From Oerskovia merdavium (lineage in GTDB: Bacteria; Actinomycetota; Actinomycetes; Actinomycetales; Cellulomonadaceae): 64,000 bases of DNA. The notes under the pieces are model-generated. The model had not been told where the DNA came from. It did no database searches and saw only the letters and a program-made list of their open reading frames with translations. Position numbers and translations under genes: made by a program. Positions 42,893 to 52,651 of this stretch are shown here, one piece after another; the first letter of the stretch is position 1, and each line of letters starts with the position of its first letter. The DNA lies in the NCBI RefSeq assembly GCF_014836755.1, contig NZ_JACSQF010000002.1:302963-366962 (forward strand), in the 5' to 3' direction.

Positions 42893-43819
42893 ATGACCGC
42901 AACGTCGCGGCGAGCCGCCTCCCCGTCCCGAGCTGGTGCGCGTGCGCGGCGAGGCGGCCCGGCACCGGTCGACGAGGCGGACGTCCGCCTCATGGGAGCT
43001 GGTGCGGGACCTGCGGTGCAGGGCCGCGGCACCGGCCACGGCACGGCGCCGGACGCTGCCCGTGACGGCGCCGGCGGCCTGCGGTCTGCCGACCGCGTGC
43101 TGCAGATCCTCGCTCTCGTGGGTGCCGCGCCCCAGGGCGTCACGGCTCGCGACGTCGGCGCAGCGCTGGAGGTCTCGTCAGCGACCGCCTACCGGCTCCT
43201 CGGGACGCTGCGGTCGCACGGGTATCTCGTCCGCCGACCCGACGCGACCTACGCGCTCGGGAGGTCGGTCGAGGTGCTCGGCTCGGCGCTCCGACGACAG
43301 ATCCTGCCGACGCCGCAGGTCGTCGAGGTCCTCGACGCCCTCCACACGGGGACCGACGCCCCCGCCTACCTCACGCTGTTCCGGGACGAGCAGATCGTGG
43401 TCGCGCACATCAGCGAGTCCGCGCGCCGACCCCGTATCCGCGAGCTGCACGTGGGGTTCGCCGAGGCCGCGCACACGACCGCGTTCGGCAAGCTCCTGCT
43501 CGCGGGCATGAGCACCGCCGAGCTCGATGCCTACGTCGCGGGCCACGGGCTCGACGCCGTGACCCGGCGCAGCGTGACCGGCTCCCGCCGGCTCCGCGAG
43601 GAGCTCGACGAGGTCCGGGCCCAGCAGCTCGCGGTGGAGGTCGAGGAGTACATGCCACGGCTCGCGTGCGTCGCCGCTCCCGTGCAGGTGGGCGGCGCGA
43701 CGGTCGGGGCCGTGTCGGTGTCGGTCAGCGCGACCGACTTCGCGGTGCGGGGCGGGGCGCTCGAGCGGGCGGTCCGTCGTGGCGCCTGGCACGTGGGTCG
43801 GCGGCTCACGGCGGTCTGA
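42893..43819 (+). CDS. IclR-family transcriptional regulator
   Basis: This regulator has 308 residues. A basic disordered tail of about 65 residues precedes the winged helix (RSADRVLQILALVG, then AALEVSSATAYRLLGTLRSHGYL, about 68-125). The IclR effector domain (about 135-305) shows AHTTAFGKLLLAGM, EYMPRLACVAAPV and VGAVSVSVS. The ATG at 42893 lies six bases after TATGCT with no ribosome site, indicating a leaderless mRNA. Divergent orientation suggests it may control the DJ-1 gene; no catabolic cluster is adjacent. Confidence 0.88.
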   Translation: MTATSRRAASPSRAGARARRGGPAPVDEADVRLMGAGAGPAVQGRGTGHGTAPDAARDGAGGLRSADRVLQILALVGAAPQGVTARDVGAALEVSSATAYRLLGTLRSHGYLVRRPDATYALGRSVEVLGSALRRQILPTPQVVEVLDALHTGTDAPAYLTLFRDEQIVVAHISESARRPRIRELHVGFAEAAHTTAFGKLLLAGMSTAELDAYVAGHGLDAVTRRSVTGSRRLREELDEVRAQQLAVEVEEYMPRLACVAAPVQVGGATVGAVSVSVSATDFAVRGGALERAVRRGAWHVGRRLTAV

Positions 43820-43862
43820 GCCGGGTCGCGCGCGCCCCACGCCGCGACGTAGAGGGTTCGGG

Positions 43863-43894
43863 TCGAGGTAGAGGCCTCTGGCCCTCTACCTCGA
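43863..43894. repeat. GAGGTAGAGGG hairpin element, copy 2
   Basis: TCGAGGTAGAGG (43863-43874) pairs with CCTCTACCTCGA (43883-43894) across eight bases. Partial copies ACGTAGAGGG (43848-43857) and GCCTCTACCTCG (43901-43912) flank it. It lies between convergent IclR and HAD genes, the same context as copy 1. Confidence 0.8.
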
Positions 43895-43930
43895 CGTCAG
43901 GCCTCTACCTCGGGGACGGCCCGCGAGCCC

Positions 43931-44923
43931 TCAGACCAGGCTCCGCAGCACCGCGACCGCACCGGCCTCGTCGATGCTTCCCGTGACCTCGTCGGCCGCT
44001 TCCTTGACCTCGGGGTCGGCGTGGCCCATGGCCACCCCGCGACCGGCCCAGCGCAGCATGTCGATGTCGTTGCTGCCGTCACCCACGGCCACGGTCGCGC
44101 CCGGAGCGACCCCCAGCAGACCGCGCACGCGCTCGAGCGCGCTCGCCTTGGTCACGCCCAGCGGCGCGATGTCCATCCACGCCGACCAGCCGACCGCGTA
44201 CGTCACGTCGCTCAGCCCGAGCGACCGCGCGAGCTCGCTGAACTCCTCGCTCGTCGAGCCCGGGCTGCGCACCACGACACGCGTGACCTCGCCCGACCAC
44301 AGCTCCTCGAAGTCCACGACCCGGTGCACGCCGTCGAGCTCGCCGTGCGGGAAGAGGTCGTTCATGCGGAAGCCGACGCCCACGTCCTCGACCGCGAAGA
44401 GCGCGTCGGGCAGCTCGTCGCGCAGGAGCCGCAGCGCGCCCTCGGGGTTGAACGTGATGACCTCGTCGACCACGTAGCCCGTGGGCGACGCGTCGTCGAA
44501 GCGAGCCGTCACGGAACCGTTCGAGCACACCATGTACCCCTCGGCGAGGCCGAGGCGCTCGGCGACGGGCAGGACCGCGATGAGCGAGCGTCCCGACGAG
44601 AGCATCACGTGGTGCCCGGCCGCACGCACAGCCGCGACGGCCTCGACGACGCCGTCGCTCAGGACGTCGTCGTGGCTCAGGATGGTCCCGTCGATGTCGA
44701 GCGCGACGAGCAGCGGGCCCTCCCCCGGGCGGGCCGGGTTCGCGGTCGGGGCCGCGTCAGGACCGGTGGTCCGACCCGGGTGCGGCGCCACGGCACCGTC
44801 ACCAGGAGCACGGTCCGTGCCCGACGGCGCCACCTCGCCCGGGTACGAGGGCTCGCCTGCGGGCGCGGCGCCGTCGGGCCGGGTGGTGCTGGTGACGTCC
44901 AGGCCCTCCTGCGGACCCGTCAC
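43931..44923 (-). CDS. HAD-superfamily Cof-type phosphatase
   Basis: A 330-residue protein. The first 65 residues are Pro/Ala/Gly-rich and likely disordered; the HAD core starts [16 protein letters not shown] (motif I Asp pair). Motif II is MLSSGRS, the C2-type cap spans about 150-250 and motif IV is [17 protein letters not shown]. Members hydrolyse sugar phosphates, FMN or similar small phosphoesters. The GTG start overlaps the serS stop (GTGA), so translation is coupled to serS. Confidence 0.88.
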   Translation of the reverse strand: MTGPQEGLDVTSTTRPDGAAPAGEPSYPGEVAPSGTDRAPGDGAVAPHPGRTTGPDAAPTANPARPGEGPLLVALDIDGTILSHDDVLSDGVVEAVAAVRAAGHHVMLSSGRSLIAVLPVAERLGLAEGYMVCSNGSVTARFDDASPTGYVVDEVITFNPEGALRLLRDELPDALFAVEDVGVGFRMNDLFPHGELDGVHRVVDFEELWSGEVTRVVVRSPGSTSEEFSELARSLGLSDVTYAVGWSAWMDIAPLGVTKASALERVRGLLGVAPGATVAVGDGSNDIDMLRWAGRGVAMGHADPEVKEAADEVTGSIDEAGAVAVLRSLV

Positions 44924-46251
44924 TCCGTGACCTTCGAGGAGCCCTTCGACGAACCCCCCGAGGAGGCCGACGGCGCGACCGGCTCGAGGACCTCGAGCCC
45001 GCCCAGGTAGGGCCGCAGGCCCTCCGGGACGCGGACCGAGCCGTCGGGCTGCTGGTGGTTCTCGAGGATCGCGACGATCCAGCGCGTCGTGCCCAGCGTG
45101 CCGTTGAGCGTGGCGACCGTGCGGGTCTCCGTCTTGCCGTCCACCTCGACGCGCTCGCGCACGCCCAGGCGGCGGGCCTGGAACGTGGTGCAGTTCGAGG
45201 TCGACGTCAGCTCGAGGTAGCGCTCCTGCGTGGGCAGCCAGGCCTCGCAGTCGAACTTGCGGGCAGCGCTCGACCCCAGGTCGCCCGCGGCAGTGTCGAT
45301 CACGCGGTACGGCAGCTCGCACTTGCGCAGCATGGCCTCCTCCCAGCCCAGGAGGCGCTGGTGCTCGGCCTCGGCGTCCGCCGGGTCGATGTAGCTGAAC
45401 ATCTCGACCTTGTGGAACTGGTGCACGCGGATGATGCCGCGCGTGTCCTTGCCGTACGAGCCGGCCTCGCGGCGGTAGCACGCGCTCCAGCCCGCGTAGC
45501 GCTTGGGGCCGTCCGACAGGTCGAGGATCTCGCCCGAGTGGTAGCCCGCGAGCGCGACCTCGCTCGTGCCGACCAGGTACAGGTCGTCGGCCTCGAGACG
45601 GTAGATCTCGTCCGCGTGGGCGCCCAGGAAGCCCGTGCCCTGCATGATCTCGGGACGCACGAGCGTGGGCGTGATGACGGGCGTGAAGCCCTCCTGGATC
45701 GCCTGGTCCATCGCGGCGTTGAGCAGCGCGAGCTCGAGGCGCGCCCCGATGCCCGTGAGGTAGTAGAACCGCGCGCCCGACACCTTGGCGCCGCGCTCGG
45801 TGTCGATCGCGCGCAGGCCCTCGCCCAGCTCGAGGTGGTCGCGGGGCGTGAAGCCCTCGGCCGCGAAGTCGCGGATGGTGCCCTCCTCGCGGAGCACGAC
45901 GTAGTCGTCCTCGCCGCCCGGAGGGGCCCCCTCGATCACGTTGGAGATCTTGTAGAGGACGTCCTTGAGCTGCGCCTCGGCGTCGTCGGCGTCCTTCTGG
46001 CGGGCCTTGACGCCCTCGGCGAGCTGCTTGGTGTGCGCGAGCAGGGCGGTCTTCTCCTCGCCCTGCGCCTGGGCGACCTTCTTGCCCAGGGACTTCTGCT
46101 CGGCGCGCATCTGCTCGAAGTCCGTCAGCGCGCTGCGACGGCGGGAGTCGGCGTCGAGCGCCTGGTCCACGAGGGCGGGGTCGTCGCCGCGAGCCACCTG
46201 GCTGGCGCGGACGACGTCGGGGTTGTCGCGCAGAAGTCGAAGATCGATCAC
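44920..46251 (-). CDS. serS: Seryl-tRNA synthetase
   Basis: A 443-residue class II synthetase that charges tRNA-Ser. The N-terminal coiled-coil arm (about 25-105) binds the long variable arm of tRNA-Ser. The catalytic domain shows motif 2 [14 protein letters not shown] and motif 3 [18 protein letters not shown], with the serine-site segment [14 protein letters not shown] chose the second of two adjacent GTG codons (46251): it gives the canonical MIDLRLL start and lies exactly six bases after TACCCT, as a leaderless start would. A Ser-rich tail ends the protein. The HAD gene is coupled downstream. Two tRNA-Ser genes are elsewhere in the window. Confidence 0.95.
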   Translation of the reverse strand: MIDLRLLRDNPDVVRASQVARGDDPALVDQALDADSRRRSALTDFEQMRAEQKSLGKKVAQAQGEEKTALLAHTKQLAEGVKARQKDADDAEAQLKDVLYKISNVIEGAPPGGEDDYVVLREEGTIRDFAAEGFTPRDHLELGEGLRAIDTERGAKVSGARFYYLTGIGARLELALLNAAMDQAIQEGFTPVITPTLVRPEIMQGTGFLGAHADEIYRLEADDLYLVGTSEVALAGYHSGEILDLSDGPKRYAGWSACYRREAGSYGKDTRGIIRVHQFHKVEMFSYIDPADAEAEHQRLLGWEEAMLRKCELPYRVIDTAAGDLGSSAARKFDCEAWLPTQERYLELTSTSNCTTFQARRLGVRERVEVDGKTETRTVATLNGTLGTTRWIVAILENHQQPDGSVRVPEGLRPYLGGLEVLEPVAPSASSGGSSKGSSKVTE

Positions 46252-46324
46252 CACTAGAGGGTATCCAACGTGCGGGAGGGCGCGGCACGGGGCCCGCCGA
46301 CGGCACGTCCGGCGGGCGGGCCGG

Positions 46325-47221
46325 TCACCCCCGGCGGCCCAGCGGGATCACGAGCGGCGTCCCCGTGACCGGGTCGTCGATGATCGTGCACCGCAGCCCG
46401 AACACCTCCTCGACGAGCTCGGCCGTCACGATCTCCCCGGGAGCCCCCTGCGCGACCACGGCGCCGTCCTTCATCGCGACCAGGTGCGTCGCGTAGCGGC
46501 ACGCGTGGTTGAGGTCGTGCAGCACCGCGACGAGCGTGCGCCCCTCGCGGTTGAGGTCGCCGAACAGCTCGAGCAGCTCGATCTGGTGCGCGATGTCGAG
46601 GAACGTCGTGGGCTCGTCGAGCAGCAGCAGCTCGGTCTCCTGAGCGAGCACCATGGACACCCACACGCGCTGGCGCTGCCCGCCCGACAGCTCGTCGACG
46701 GGCCGCGCCGACAGCGGCGTGACCTGCGTGGCCGCGAGCGCCCGCACGACGGCGTCCTCGTCGTCGCGCGACCACTGCCGCAGGAGCTTCTGGTGAGGGT
46801 AGCGGCCGCGCGCCACGAGGTCCGCGACCGTGATGCCGTCGGGCGCGATCGACGTCTGGGGCAGGAGCCCGAGCCGGCGCGCGACCTCCTTGGCCTTGTA
46901 CGACGTGATGGTCTTCCCGTCGAGCACGACCTGCCCGGCGCTCGGGGTGAGGAGGCGCGACAGCGCGCGCAGCAGCGTCGACTTGCCGCACGCGTTGGGC
47001 CCGACGATCACGGTGAAGGACCGGTCGGGGATCGCGACGTCGAGCCCCTGGGACACGATGCGCTCGTGGTACCCGATGCTGAGGCCCTCGGCGCGCAGCC
47101 GGGGCTCGCCCGGGGCCGCGGGGGCGGCCTGCGGAGGGGCTCCCTGCCCGACGGCGGGGCTCGCCGCGGGCGCGTCGGCCTCGGCCGGGGTCGTGGTCAC
47201 CGGGTGCGTCGTGGCGGTCAT
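46325..47221 (-). CDS. Iron-siderophore ABC transporter ATPase (FecE/FepC-type)
   Basis: From ATG 47221 (GAGGAGAC upstream) the ATPase has 298 residues. After a Pro/Ala-rich N-tail (about 1-40) come Walker [11 protein letters not shown]-loop [18 protein letters not shown], signature [10 protein letters not shown], Walker [13 protein letters not shown] and H-loop [12 protein letters not shown], the last typical of the FecE/FepC group. An in-frame GTG at 47341 overlaps the upstream permease stop (GTGA) and could add 40 residues. It energises the two FecCD permeases encoded directly upstream. Confidence 0.92.
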   Translation of the reverse strand: MTATTHPVTTTPAEADAPAASPAVGQGAPPQAAPAAPGEPRLRAEGLSIGYHERIVSQGLDVAIPDRSFTVIVGPNACGKSTLLRALSRLLTPSAGQVVLDGKTITSYKAKEVARRLGLLPQTSIAPDGITVADLVARGRYPHQKLLRQWSRDDEDAVVRALAATQVTPLSARPVDELSGGQRQRVWVSMVLAQETELLLLDEPTTFLDIAHQIELLELFGDLNREGRTLVAVLHDLNHACRYATHLVAMKDGAVVAQGAPGEIVTAELVEEVFGLRCTIIDDPVTGTPLVIPLGRRG

Positions 47222-47337
47222 CGCCGTCTCCTCGGGAGGGGTGGGGCTGGTCGGGGGTGCGTCGGCGGCCGGTGCGGTCGGGGCGGCCGGGCCCGTGCGG
47301 GTCGCGGGCCGGCGGGTCGCGGGTCGGGTCCAGGTGC

Positions 47338-48438
47338 TCACTGTCGCCTCGCCTCCCGGGCCAGCAGCCACACGAGGTAGCAGCCGCCGATGCTCACGGT
47401 CACGACGCCCACGGGCAGCTGGGTGGGTGCGAAGGCCCGCTGGGCGACCAGGTCGCTCGCGGCGAGCAGCGCCGCGCCCATGGCGGCCGAGGACGCGAGG
47501 CCGACGGTCGCGCCGCGCGTGAGACGCCGCGCGAGCTGGGGGGCCGCGAGCGAGATGAACGCGATCGGGCCGGCCGCCGCCGTGACGAGCGCGGTCAGCG
47601 CGACCCCCACGACGACGAGCGAGAGCCGCGTGCGCTCGGAGCGGACCCCGAGGGCCTGCGCGGCGTCGTCGCCCATCTCGAGGACGTTCATGCGTCGCCC
47701 CAGGAGGAACAGCGGGGGCACGAGGACCGCGAGGATCAGCACGACCGGCAGGACCTGGGTCCACGACAGCCCGTTGAGGCTGCCCGCTCCCCAGGTCGCG
47801 GCGGCCATGGCGCGCGAGAGCTCGGCCTTGAGGATGAGCCACGTGTTGACCGAGGCGAGCATCGCGCTGATCGCGATGCCCACGATGATGAGCCGGAAGC
47901 CCTGCACGCCGTTCTTGTACGCGAGCAGGTAGACGATGCCCGCGGTCGTGAGCCCGCCGATCATGGCCCCGGCCGCGACCGCGCCGTACGAGCCGCCGAG
48001 GACCAGGATCACGACGAGCGCACCGGTGTAGGCGCCCGTGTTGAACCCGATGATGTCGGGGCTGCCGAGGGGGTTGCGGGTCAGCGACTGGAAGATCGCG
48101 CCGCTCATCCCCAGGGCGCCGCCCAGCAGGATCGCGAGCAGGACGCGTGGCAGCCGCCACTCGACGACGACCATGCGGACCACGTCCGAGGCCTCGCCCG
48201 TCAGGGCGCGCAGCACGTCGGGGACCGCCACGGCGTAGTCGCCCACGCCGAGCGCCACGACGCCGACCGCCGCGGCGAGCAGCACCAGCACGAGCGTCAC
48301 GACGGCGGCGCGCACGTCGAGGCGCGCGGAGAACCGTCCTCGGCGCGAGCGCAGGACGCGGGTCGGCCGACCGAAGTCGAGCCGTTCGGCCTGAGCGCGG
48401 TCGGTGACCGGGGCCGGGGTCTGCACAGGAGCCGTCAC
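47338..48438 (-). CDS. FecCD-family siderophore permease, second subunit
   Basis: A 366-residue permease with about ten helices. GTG 48438 overlaps the stop of the upstream permease. Family segments are VVEWRLPRVLLAILLGGALG, SGAIFQSLTRNPLGSPDIIG, MGDDAAQALGV and the ATPase-contacting GPIAFISLAAPQLARRL. A charged cytoplasmic N-tail of about 45 residues precedes the first helix. It pairs with the product of 48435-49565 and the ATPase at 46325-47221. Confidence 0.92.
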   Translation of the reverse strand: MTAPVQTPAPVTDRAQAERLDFGRPTRVLRSRRGRFSARLDVRAAVVTLVLVLLAAAVGVVALGVGDYAVAVPDVLRALTGEASDVVRMVVVEWRLPRVLLAILLGGALGMSGAIFQSLTRNPLGSPDIIGFNTGAYTGALVVILVLGGSYGAVAAGAMIGGLTTAGIVYLLAYKNGVQGFRLIIVGIAISAMLASVNTWLILKAELSRAMAAATWGAGSLNGLSWTQVLPVVLILAVLVPPLFLLGRRMNVLEMGDDAAQALGVRSERTRLSLVVVGVALTALVTAAAGPIAFISLAAPQLARRLTRGATVGLASSAAMGAALLAASDLVAQRAFAPTQLPVGVVTVSIGGCYLVWLLAREARRQ

Positions 48439-49565
48439 AGCCCGCTCACCTGCCTGCGTCGCACGAGCCAGATGAGGACCGGGGCGCCGACGAACGCCGT
48501 GACGATGCCGACCTGCAGCTCGGCGGGCCGCAGGACCAGGCGCGCTGCGACGTCGGACACCAGGAGAAGGACGGGCGACAGGACGAGCGTGTAGGACACG
48601 ATCCACCGCTGGTCCGGGCCGACGATCCAGCGTGCGACGTGCGGGACCATGAGCCCCACGAACCCGATGGGGCCCGCGGCCGCGGTCGCGGCGCCGCACA
48701 GGAGCGTCACGGCGATCACGACGATCGTGCGGGTCCGGTTGATGTGGGCGCCGAGCGACCGGGCCAGGTCGTCGCCCCGCGCGACCGCGTTGAGCGGGCG
48801 CGCCGCGACGACCGCGAGCACGACGCCCACGAGGATGAACGGCGTGACCGTCCCGACCATCTCCCACGAGCGGTTGCTGAGGGTGCCCGCCCCCCAGTAG
48901 CGCATCTTGTCGAAGACCTGCGGGTTGAGCAGCGTGATGCCGGACGAGATCCCGCCCAGCACCGCCCCGATCGAGATGCCGGCGAGCGTGAGCCGGACGG
49001 GCGTCGCGCCCCCGCGCCCGAGCGAGCCGATGAGGTACACGACGACCGTCGTGACGATCGCCCCCAGGAACGCGAACCAGATGTACTGCTGGATGTTGAC
49101 GACGCCGAACGTCGCGACCCCGATCACGACCGCGAAGCCCGCGCCCGCGTTGACGCCCAGGATGCCGGGGTCGGCGAGCGGGTTGCGGGTCAGGGCCTGG
49201 ATGAGCGCGCCCGAGAGGCCGAGCGCGACCCCGACCAGGAGGCCGAGGGCCGTGCGGGGCAGGCGCAGGTCGCGCAGGATGACCACGTCGTTCGGGTCGG
49301 CGCCGGGGGCTCCGACGAGCGCCGACCACACCGAGGCCAGCGGGATCGTCTTGGAGCCCACGGCGAGGCTCACGAAGAGCATCAGGACCAGGACGCCGAC
49401 GGCGACGAGCAGCCACGCGGTCCGCGAGGCGTTGGTCGCGGCGAGACCGGGCGCCCTGTCCGCGGTCGGGGCCTGCGCGGGGGCGGCCGGACCACCCCCG
49501 GCGGTCGCGTCGTGCGACGCGCCGCTCGGGGCCGCCCCCGCGGGGGCACGTTCGGTCGTCGTCAT
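48435..49565 (-). CDS. FecCD-family siderophore permease, first subunit
   Basis: A 376-residue permease: cytoplasmic Ala/Pro-rich N-tail (about 1-45), then about ten helices. Family segments include LRLPRTALGLLVGVALGLSG, IQALTRNPLADPGILGVNAG, RGDDLARSLGAHI and AGPIGFVGLMVPHVARWIVG. ATG 49565 is one base past the stop of the siderophore-interacting protein gene. It forms a heterodimer with the following permease to bring ferric siderophore into the cytoplasm. Confidence 0.92.
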   Translation of the reverse strand: MTTTERAPAGAAPSGASHDATAGGGPAAPAQAPTADRAPGLAATNASRTAWLLVAVGVLVLMLFVSLAVGSKTIPLASVWSALVGAPGADPNDVVILRDLRLPRTALGLLVGVALGLSGALIQALTRNPLADPGILGVNAGAGFAVVIGVATFGVVNIQQYIWFAFLGAIVTTVVVYLIGSLGRGGATPVRLTLAGISIGAVLGGISSGITLLNPQVFDKMRYWGAGTLSNRSWEMVGTVTPFILVGVVLAVVAARPLNAVARGDDLARSLGAHINRTRTIVVIAVTLLCGAATAAAGPIGFVGLMVPHVARWIVGPDQRWIVSYTLVLSPVLLLVSDVAARLVLRPAELQVGIVTAFVGAPVLIWLVRRRQVSGL

Positions 49566-49566
49566 C

Positions 49567-50442
49567 TCACAGCCCCAACGACTCGAGCTTGTCGAAGTAC
49601 GCGTCGGTGATCTCTTCCTCGTCGCGCTCCTCGTCGGCCCACAGGGAGTCGATCCACGCCTTGACGCTCGGGTCGAGGTTCTCCCAGCGCTCCTCCCACT
49701 CCTCGGCCTTCGCGGTCCAGTACCCGATGGTCTTGTAGGCCGTGACGGGCAGCCCGCGCTCGTGGCGCAGGTACTTGCGGACGGCACGCAGCACCTTGGT
49801 CTCCCCTGCGAACCAGACGTACCCGACGCCGTCGGGCAGCTCGATGCTCCGCAGGATCTCCTCGAGCCGGCACGGCCGGTGGCCGTTGCCGCCGTAGACC
49901 CACGCGATCTCGACGTCGGGGTTCACGGGGAAGGACTGGCGGTGGCCCGCGTCGGGCACCTCGACGACCACGCGCGTGAGCACGCCCGCCGGGGCCTGCT
50001 CGATCAGGCGCCCGACCGCGGGCAGGCCCGTCGCGTCCGCGAGGAGGATCTGCCACGCGAGGTCCGCGGGCGGGTCGTACAGCCCGTGGGGCGTGTTGAG
50101 CCCGACGACGTCGCCCGGCCTCGCCTGCCGGGCCCAGGTCGCGGCGACCCCGCCCTCGTGCACGACGAAGTCGATCACGACCTGGCCGGGCTCGGGCACG
50201 GCCCGGACCGTGTAGGTCCGCATGGGTGAGGGCTCGACGCCCTCGGGGTAGTCCCACGACGTCTCGGTCGCGAAGGGCAGGACCGGCTCGGTCTCGCCCG
50301 GGACGGGCAGGAAGACGCGCAGGTACTCGTCTCCCACGCCCGTCGACTCGAAGTCGGCGAGACCCTCGCCACCCAGCGTGACCCGGATCATGCCGGGGGT
50401 CAGGCGCTCGACCGCCACGACCTCTGCCCGGTGGATGCGCAT
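49567..50442 (-). CDS. Siderophore-interacting flavoprotein (SIP / ViuB-type)
   Basis: A 291-residue FAD-dependent ferric-siderophore reductase. The FAD-binding barrel (about 1-130) has MRTYTVRAV (the RxYT motif) and a GDVVGLNTPHGLYDPP loop. The NAD(P)H-binding part (about 130-270) has ILLADATGLPAVGRLIE and the end signature KTIGYWTAKAEEWEERW. It releases iron from the siderophore in the cytoplasm. ATG 50442 overlaps the upstream stop by one base (TGATG). In mycobacterial IrtA this domain is fused to an ABC exporter-fold importer; here it is separate while such a transporter lies at 53736-57364. Confidence 0.93.
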   Translation of the reverse strand: MRIHRAEVVAVERLTPGMIRVTLGGEGLADFESTGVGDEYLRVFLPVPGETEPVLPFATETSWDYPEGVEPSPMRTYTVRAVPEPGQVVIDFVVHEGGVAATWARQARPGDVVGLNTPHGLYDPPADLAWQILLADATGLPAVGRLIEQAPAGVLTRVVVEVPDAGHRQSFPVNPDVEIAWVYGGNGHRPCRLEEILRSIELPDGVGYVWFAGETKVLRAVRKYLRHERGLPVTAYKTIGYWTAKAEEWEERWENLDPSVKAWIDSLWADEERDEEEITDAYFDKLESLGL

Positions 50443-51431
50443 CACGGCAGCAGCGCCTTCTCGACGACCTCGAGGAACGCGTACTGGCCGCTGGGCGACC
50501 CGTAGACCATCTCGAGGTCGTGGACCGCGACGTGCTGGTTCGTGACGAACGGCAGGGCGGCCCACAGGCCGTTGCTCGCGAGCTCGGCGAACGGGTCGTC
50601 GAGCTCGCCCGTCTTCTCGTCCGGCGCGGTCGAGGTGAAGGCCCAGTCGATGCCCGCGAGCTGCTCGAGCTGCTCGGTGCCGAGCGTGGTGCCCTCCTCG
50701 GGCTCGACGAGCGGCGAGATCTTCAGGCCCAGGTCGTCGAAGACCAGGCAGGGCGTGCCGTAGCAGGACACGATGATCTCGCCGTCGCCGTAGCCGACCG
50801 GCGCGACGACCGGGTCGATGCCGGCCTCGGCGAGGCGGGCCTTCACGTCGTCGACCTTGGCCTGGTACTTCGCGGTCCAGGCGTCGTGCTCCTCGACCTT
50901 GTCGAACGCCTCCGCGACCTCGGCGAAGCTCTCGCGCCAGTCACGGCCGTCGAACCCGTTGAAGCTGTACGTCGGGGCGATGTCGGGAAGCTTGGTCACG
51001 AGCTCGTCGTCGTAGCCCAGGCCGTTGAGGATCACGTCGGGCTGGGCGGCGAGGATCTCCTCGTAGTTGTACTCGGGGAAGTTCTCGAACGTCTTGATGC
51101 CCTCGAGCGCCTCCTGGTCGAAGAACGACGGGAAGGTCGTGTACCCCTGCGAGCGGATGGGCTGCGACCCGGCGAGCGGGATGCCCAGCGTGATGAGCAT
51201 GTCGAGGTCGGTCGTGTACACACCGAGCGCGGCCTGCGGGTCTGCCGGGATCGTGGTCTCGCCGAACGCGCTCTGGACCGTGCGGGTGCCGGCATCGTTC
51301 GTGCCGGCGCCGCTCGTGCCGCCGCCGTCCCCGGCGTCGGTACCCGACGCGCACGCGCCCAGGAGCAGGGCGAGCGTGGCGGCCGAGGCGGTCGCGAGCA
51401 GGGTGGACCGGCGGGTGGTGCGTGTGGTCAT
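50442..51431 (-). CDS. Ferric-siderophore-binding lipoprotein (FepB/FhuD-type)
   Basis: This is a 329-residue protein. The lipoprotein signal ends LLLGAC (Cys near 26), then a Gly/Thr-rich linker. The type III (long helix) binding fold follows: GETTIPADPQAALGVYTTDLDMLITLG, EILAAQPDVILNG and the end GQYAFLEVVEKALLP. AGGAAG precedes ATG 51431. It is the receptor for the FecCD-type permeases. A second, unlike binding protein is encoded 128 bases upstream. Confidence 0.9.
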   Translation of the reverse strand: MTTRTTRRSTLLATASAATLALLLGACASGTDAGDGGGTSGAGTNDAGTRTVQSAFGETTIPADPQAALGVYTTDLDMLITLGIPLAGSQPIRSQGYTTFPSFFDQEALEGIKTFENFPEYNYEEILAAQPDVILNGLGYDDELVTKLPDIAPTYSFNGFDGRDWRESFAEVAEAFDKVEEHDAWTAKYQAKVDDVKARLAEAGIDPVVAPVGYGDGEIIVSCYGTPCLVFDDLGLKISPLVEPEEGTTLGTEQLEQLAGIDWAFTSTAPDEKTGELDDPFAELASNGLWAALPFVTNQHVAVHDLEMVYGSPSGQYAFLEVVEKALLP

Positions 51432-51559
51432 GGGACTTCCTGGTTCGGGTGGCCGCGAGGTCGCGGCGTGGGACGGAGCCGTCGTGGGAGCCCGCGGTCG
51501 CGGGCGTCGATCGGCCGTGGGGCAGCAGGGTCGTGGCGCTGGGCGCCCGCGGCCCCGGG

Positions 51560-52582
51560 TCAGAGCAGGTGCGCGGCCTCGCGCAGGTCCTCGGCGAAGA
51601 CCTGGGCCGTCAGGGCGAGCCCGAAGTTGCGGTCGTAGCGGAGCTCGGCCACGCGCCCCGCCTGGACGGCGGGCACGGCCAGCCACGCGGGGTTGGACGC
51701 CGCGGGGTCGTCGGGGTTCTGGAGGATGATCAGGTCGGCGCCGTGGAAGACGTCGAGGTTCTCGAACGAGAAGCGCTGGACCGAGCCGTTGCTCTGCCCG
51801 GCGGCCGGGAGCACGAGGTCCATGCCGACGTCGCGGGCGATGCCCGAGCAGTAGCTGTCGGGCTCCTGGATCCAGAAGCCCTCCTCGTCGGCTCCCGCGA
51901 TGACGACCTTGCGGCCGGTCACGAGCGGGGCGATCTCGGCGGCGACGTCCGCGGCCGTGGCGTCGTAGGCGTCGATCGCCTCGGTCGCCTGCTGCTCGCG
52001 GCCGAACGCGGCGAGCTGGCGCCGCAGCGAGGCCTTCCAGTCGGGGTCGTCGTCACCCACGACCAGGACGGGAGCGATGCCCTCGGCCAGCAGCTCGTTC
52101 TCCTGGTAGTACGTCCACCACCCCGCACCGACCACGAGCATGTCGGGCGAGTGGGACAGGATCGACTCGGCATTGGGCTCGATGTTGGAGCCGCCCAGGT
52201 GCTCGACGCCCTGCGGCAGGTGCGCCATGAGGTGGCTCTCGTCGGACCACTCGGTCGCCACGATCGGCAGCCCGGCGAGGATCGCGAACTCGAGCCCGGC
52301 CCGGGCCTCCAGGACGACGACGCGCTCGGGGTGCAGGGGCAGGTCCGTGCGGTAGCCGTCGTGCTCGAACGGCATGGTCTCGCCGCCGGCAGGTGTTCCC
52401 GCCGCCTGGCCCGACCCGTCGCCGCACGCGGCGAGGAGCCCCGCGACCGTGAGCGCCCCGGCGCCGATCAGGAAGTCGCGGCGCGTGATCGCCGCGACGA
52501 CCCGTTGCCACCGGTCGTCGCCGACCGGGATGGACGAAGCGTCCGCAGGGATGTCGGGGCGGGCGGTCAGGACGAGGGTCAC
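51560..52582 (-). CDS. Second iron-siderophore-binding lipoprotein with Tat-like signal
   Basis: This is a 340-residue protein from GTG 52582 (GGGAGA upstream). The N-terminus has a twin-arginine motif ITRRDFLIGAG near residue 33 and then GLLAACGDG, so it looks like a Tat-exported lipoprotein, although 32 residues before the motif is long. The type III binding fold spans about 75-335 (HPERVVVLEARAGLEFAILAG, AESILSHSPDMLVVGAG). It is first in the importer operon and preceded by the DtxR-like box at 52633-52651. It is only distantly similar to the next binding protein, suggesting a different siderophore. Confidence 0.87.
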   Translation of the reverse strand: MTLVLTARPDIPADASSIPVGDDRWQRVVAAITRRDFLIGAGALTVAGLLAACGDGSGQAAGTPAGGETMPFEHDGYRTDLPLHPERVVVLEARAGLEFAILAGLPIVATEWSDESHLMAHLPQGVEHLGGSNIEPNAESILSHSPDMLVVGAGWWTYYQENELLAEGIAPVLVVGDDDPDWKASLRRQLAAFGREQQATEAIDAYDATAADVAAEIAPLVTGRKVVIAGADEEGFWIQEPDSYCSGIARDVGMDLVLPAAGQSNGSVQRFSFENLDVFHGADLIILQNPDDPAASNPAWLAVPAVQAGRVAELRYDRNFGLALTAQVFAEDLREAAHLL

Positions 52583-52632
52583 GAGGTCTCCCGGTCGGGC
52601 GACGGCGACACGACGATCCCCGTCAGAGGCAG

Positions 52633-52651
52633 TTAGGTATCCCTACCCTAA
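52633..52651. promoter_or_regulatory. DtxR/IdeR-type iron box before the siderophore importer operon
   Basis: The 19 bases TTAGGTATCCCTACCCTAA agree with the iron-box consensus at 16 positions by my count. It is 50 bases before the binding-protein start and overlaps the last codons and stop (52643) of the AraC gene. Iron-loaded DtxR/IdeR would repress here. Confidence 0.75.
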
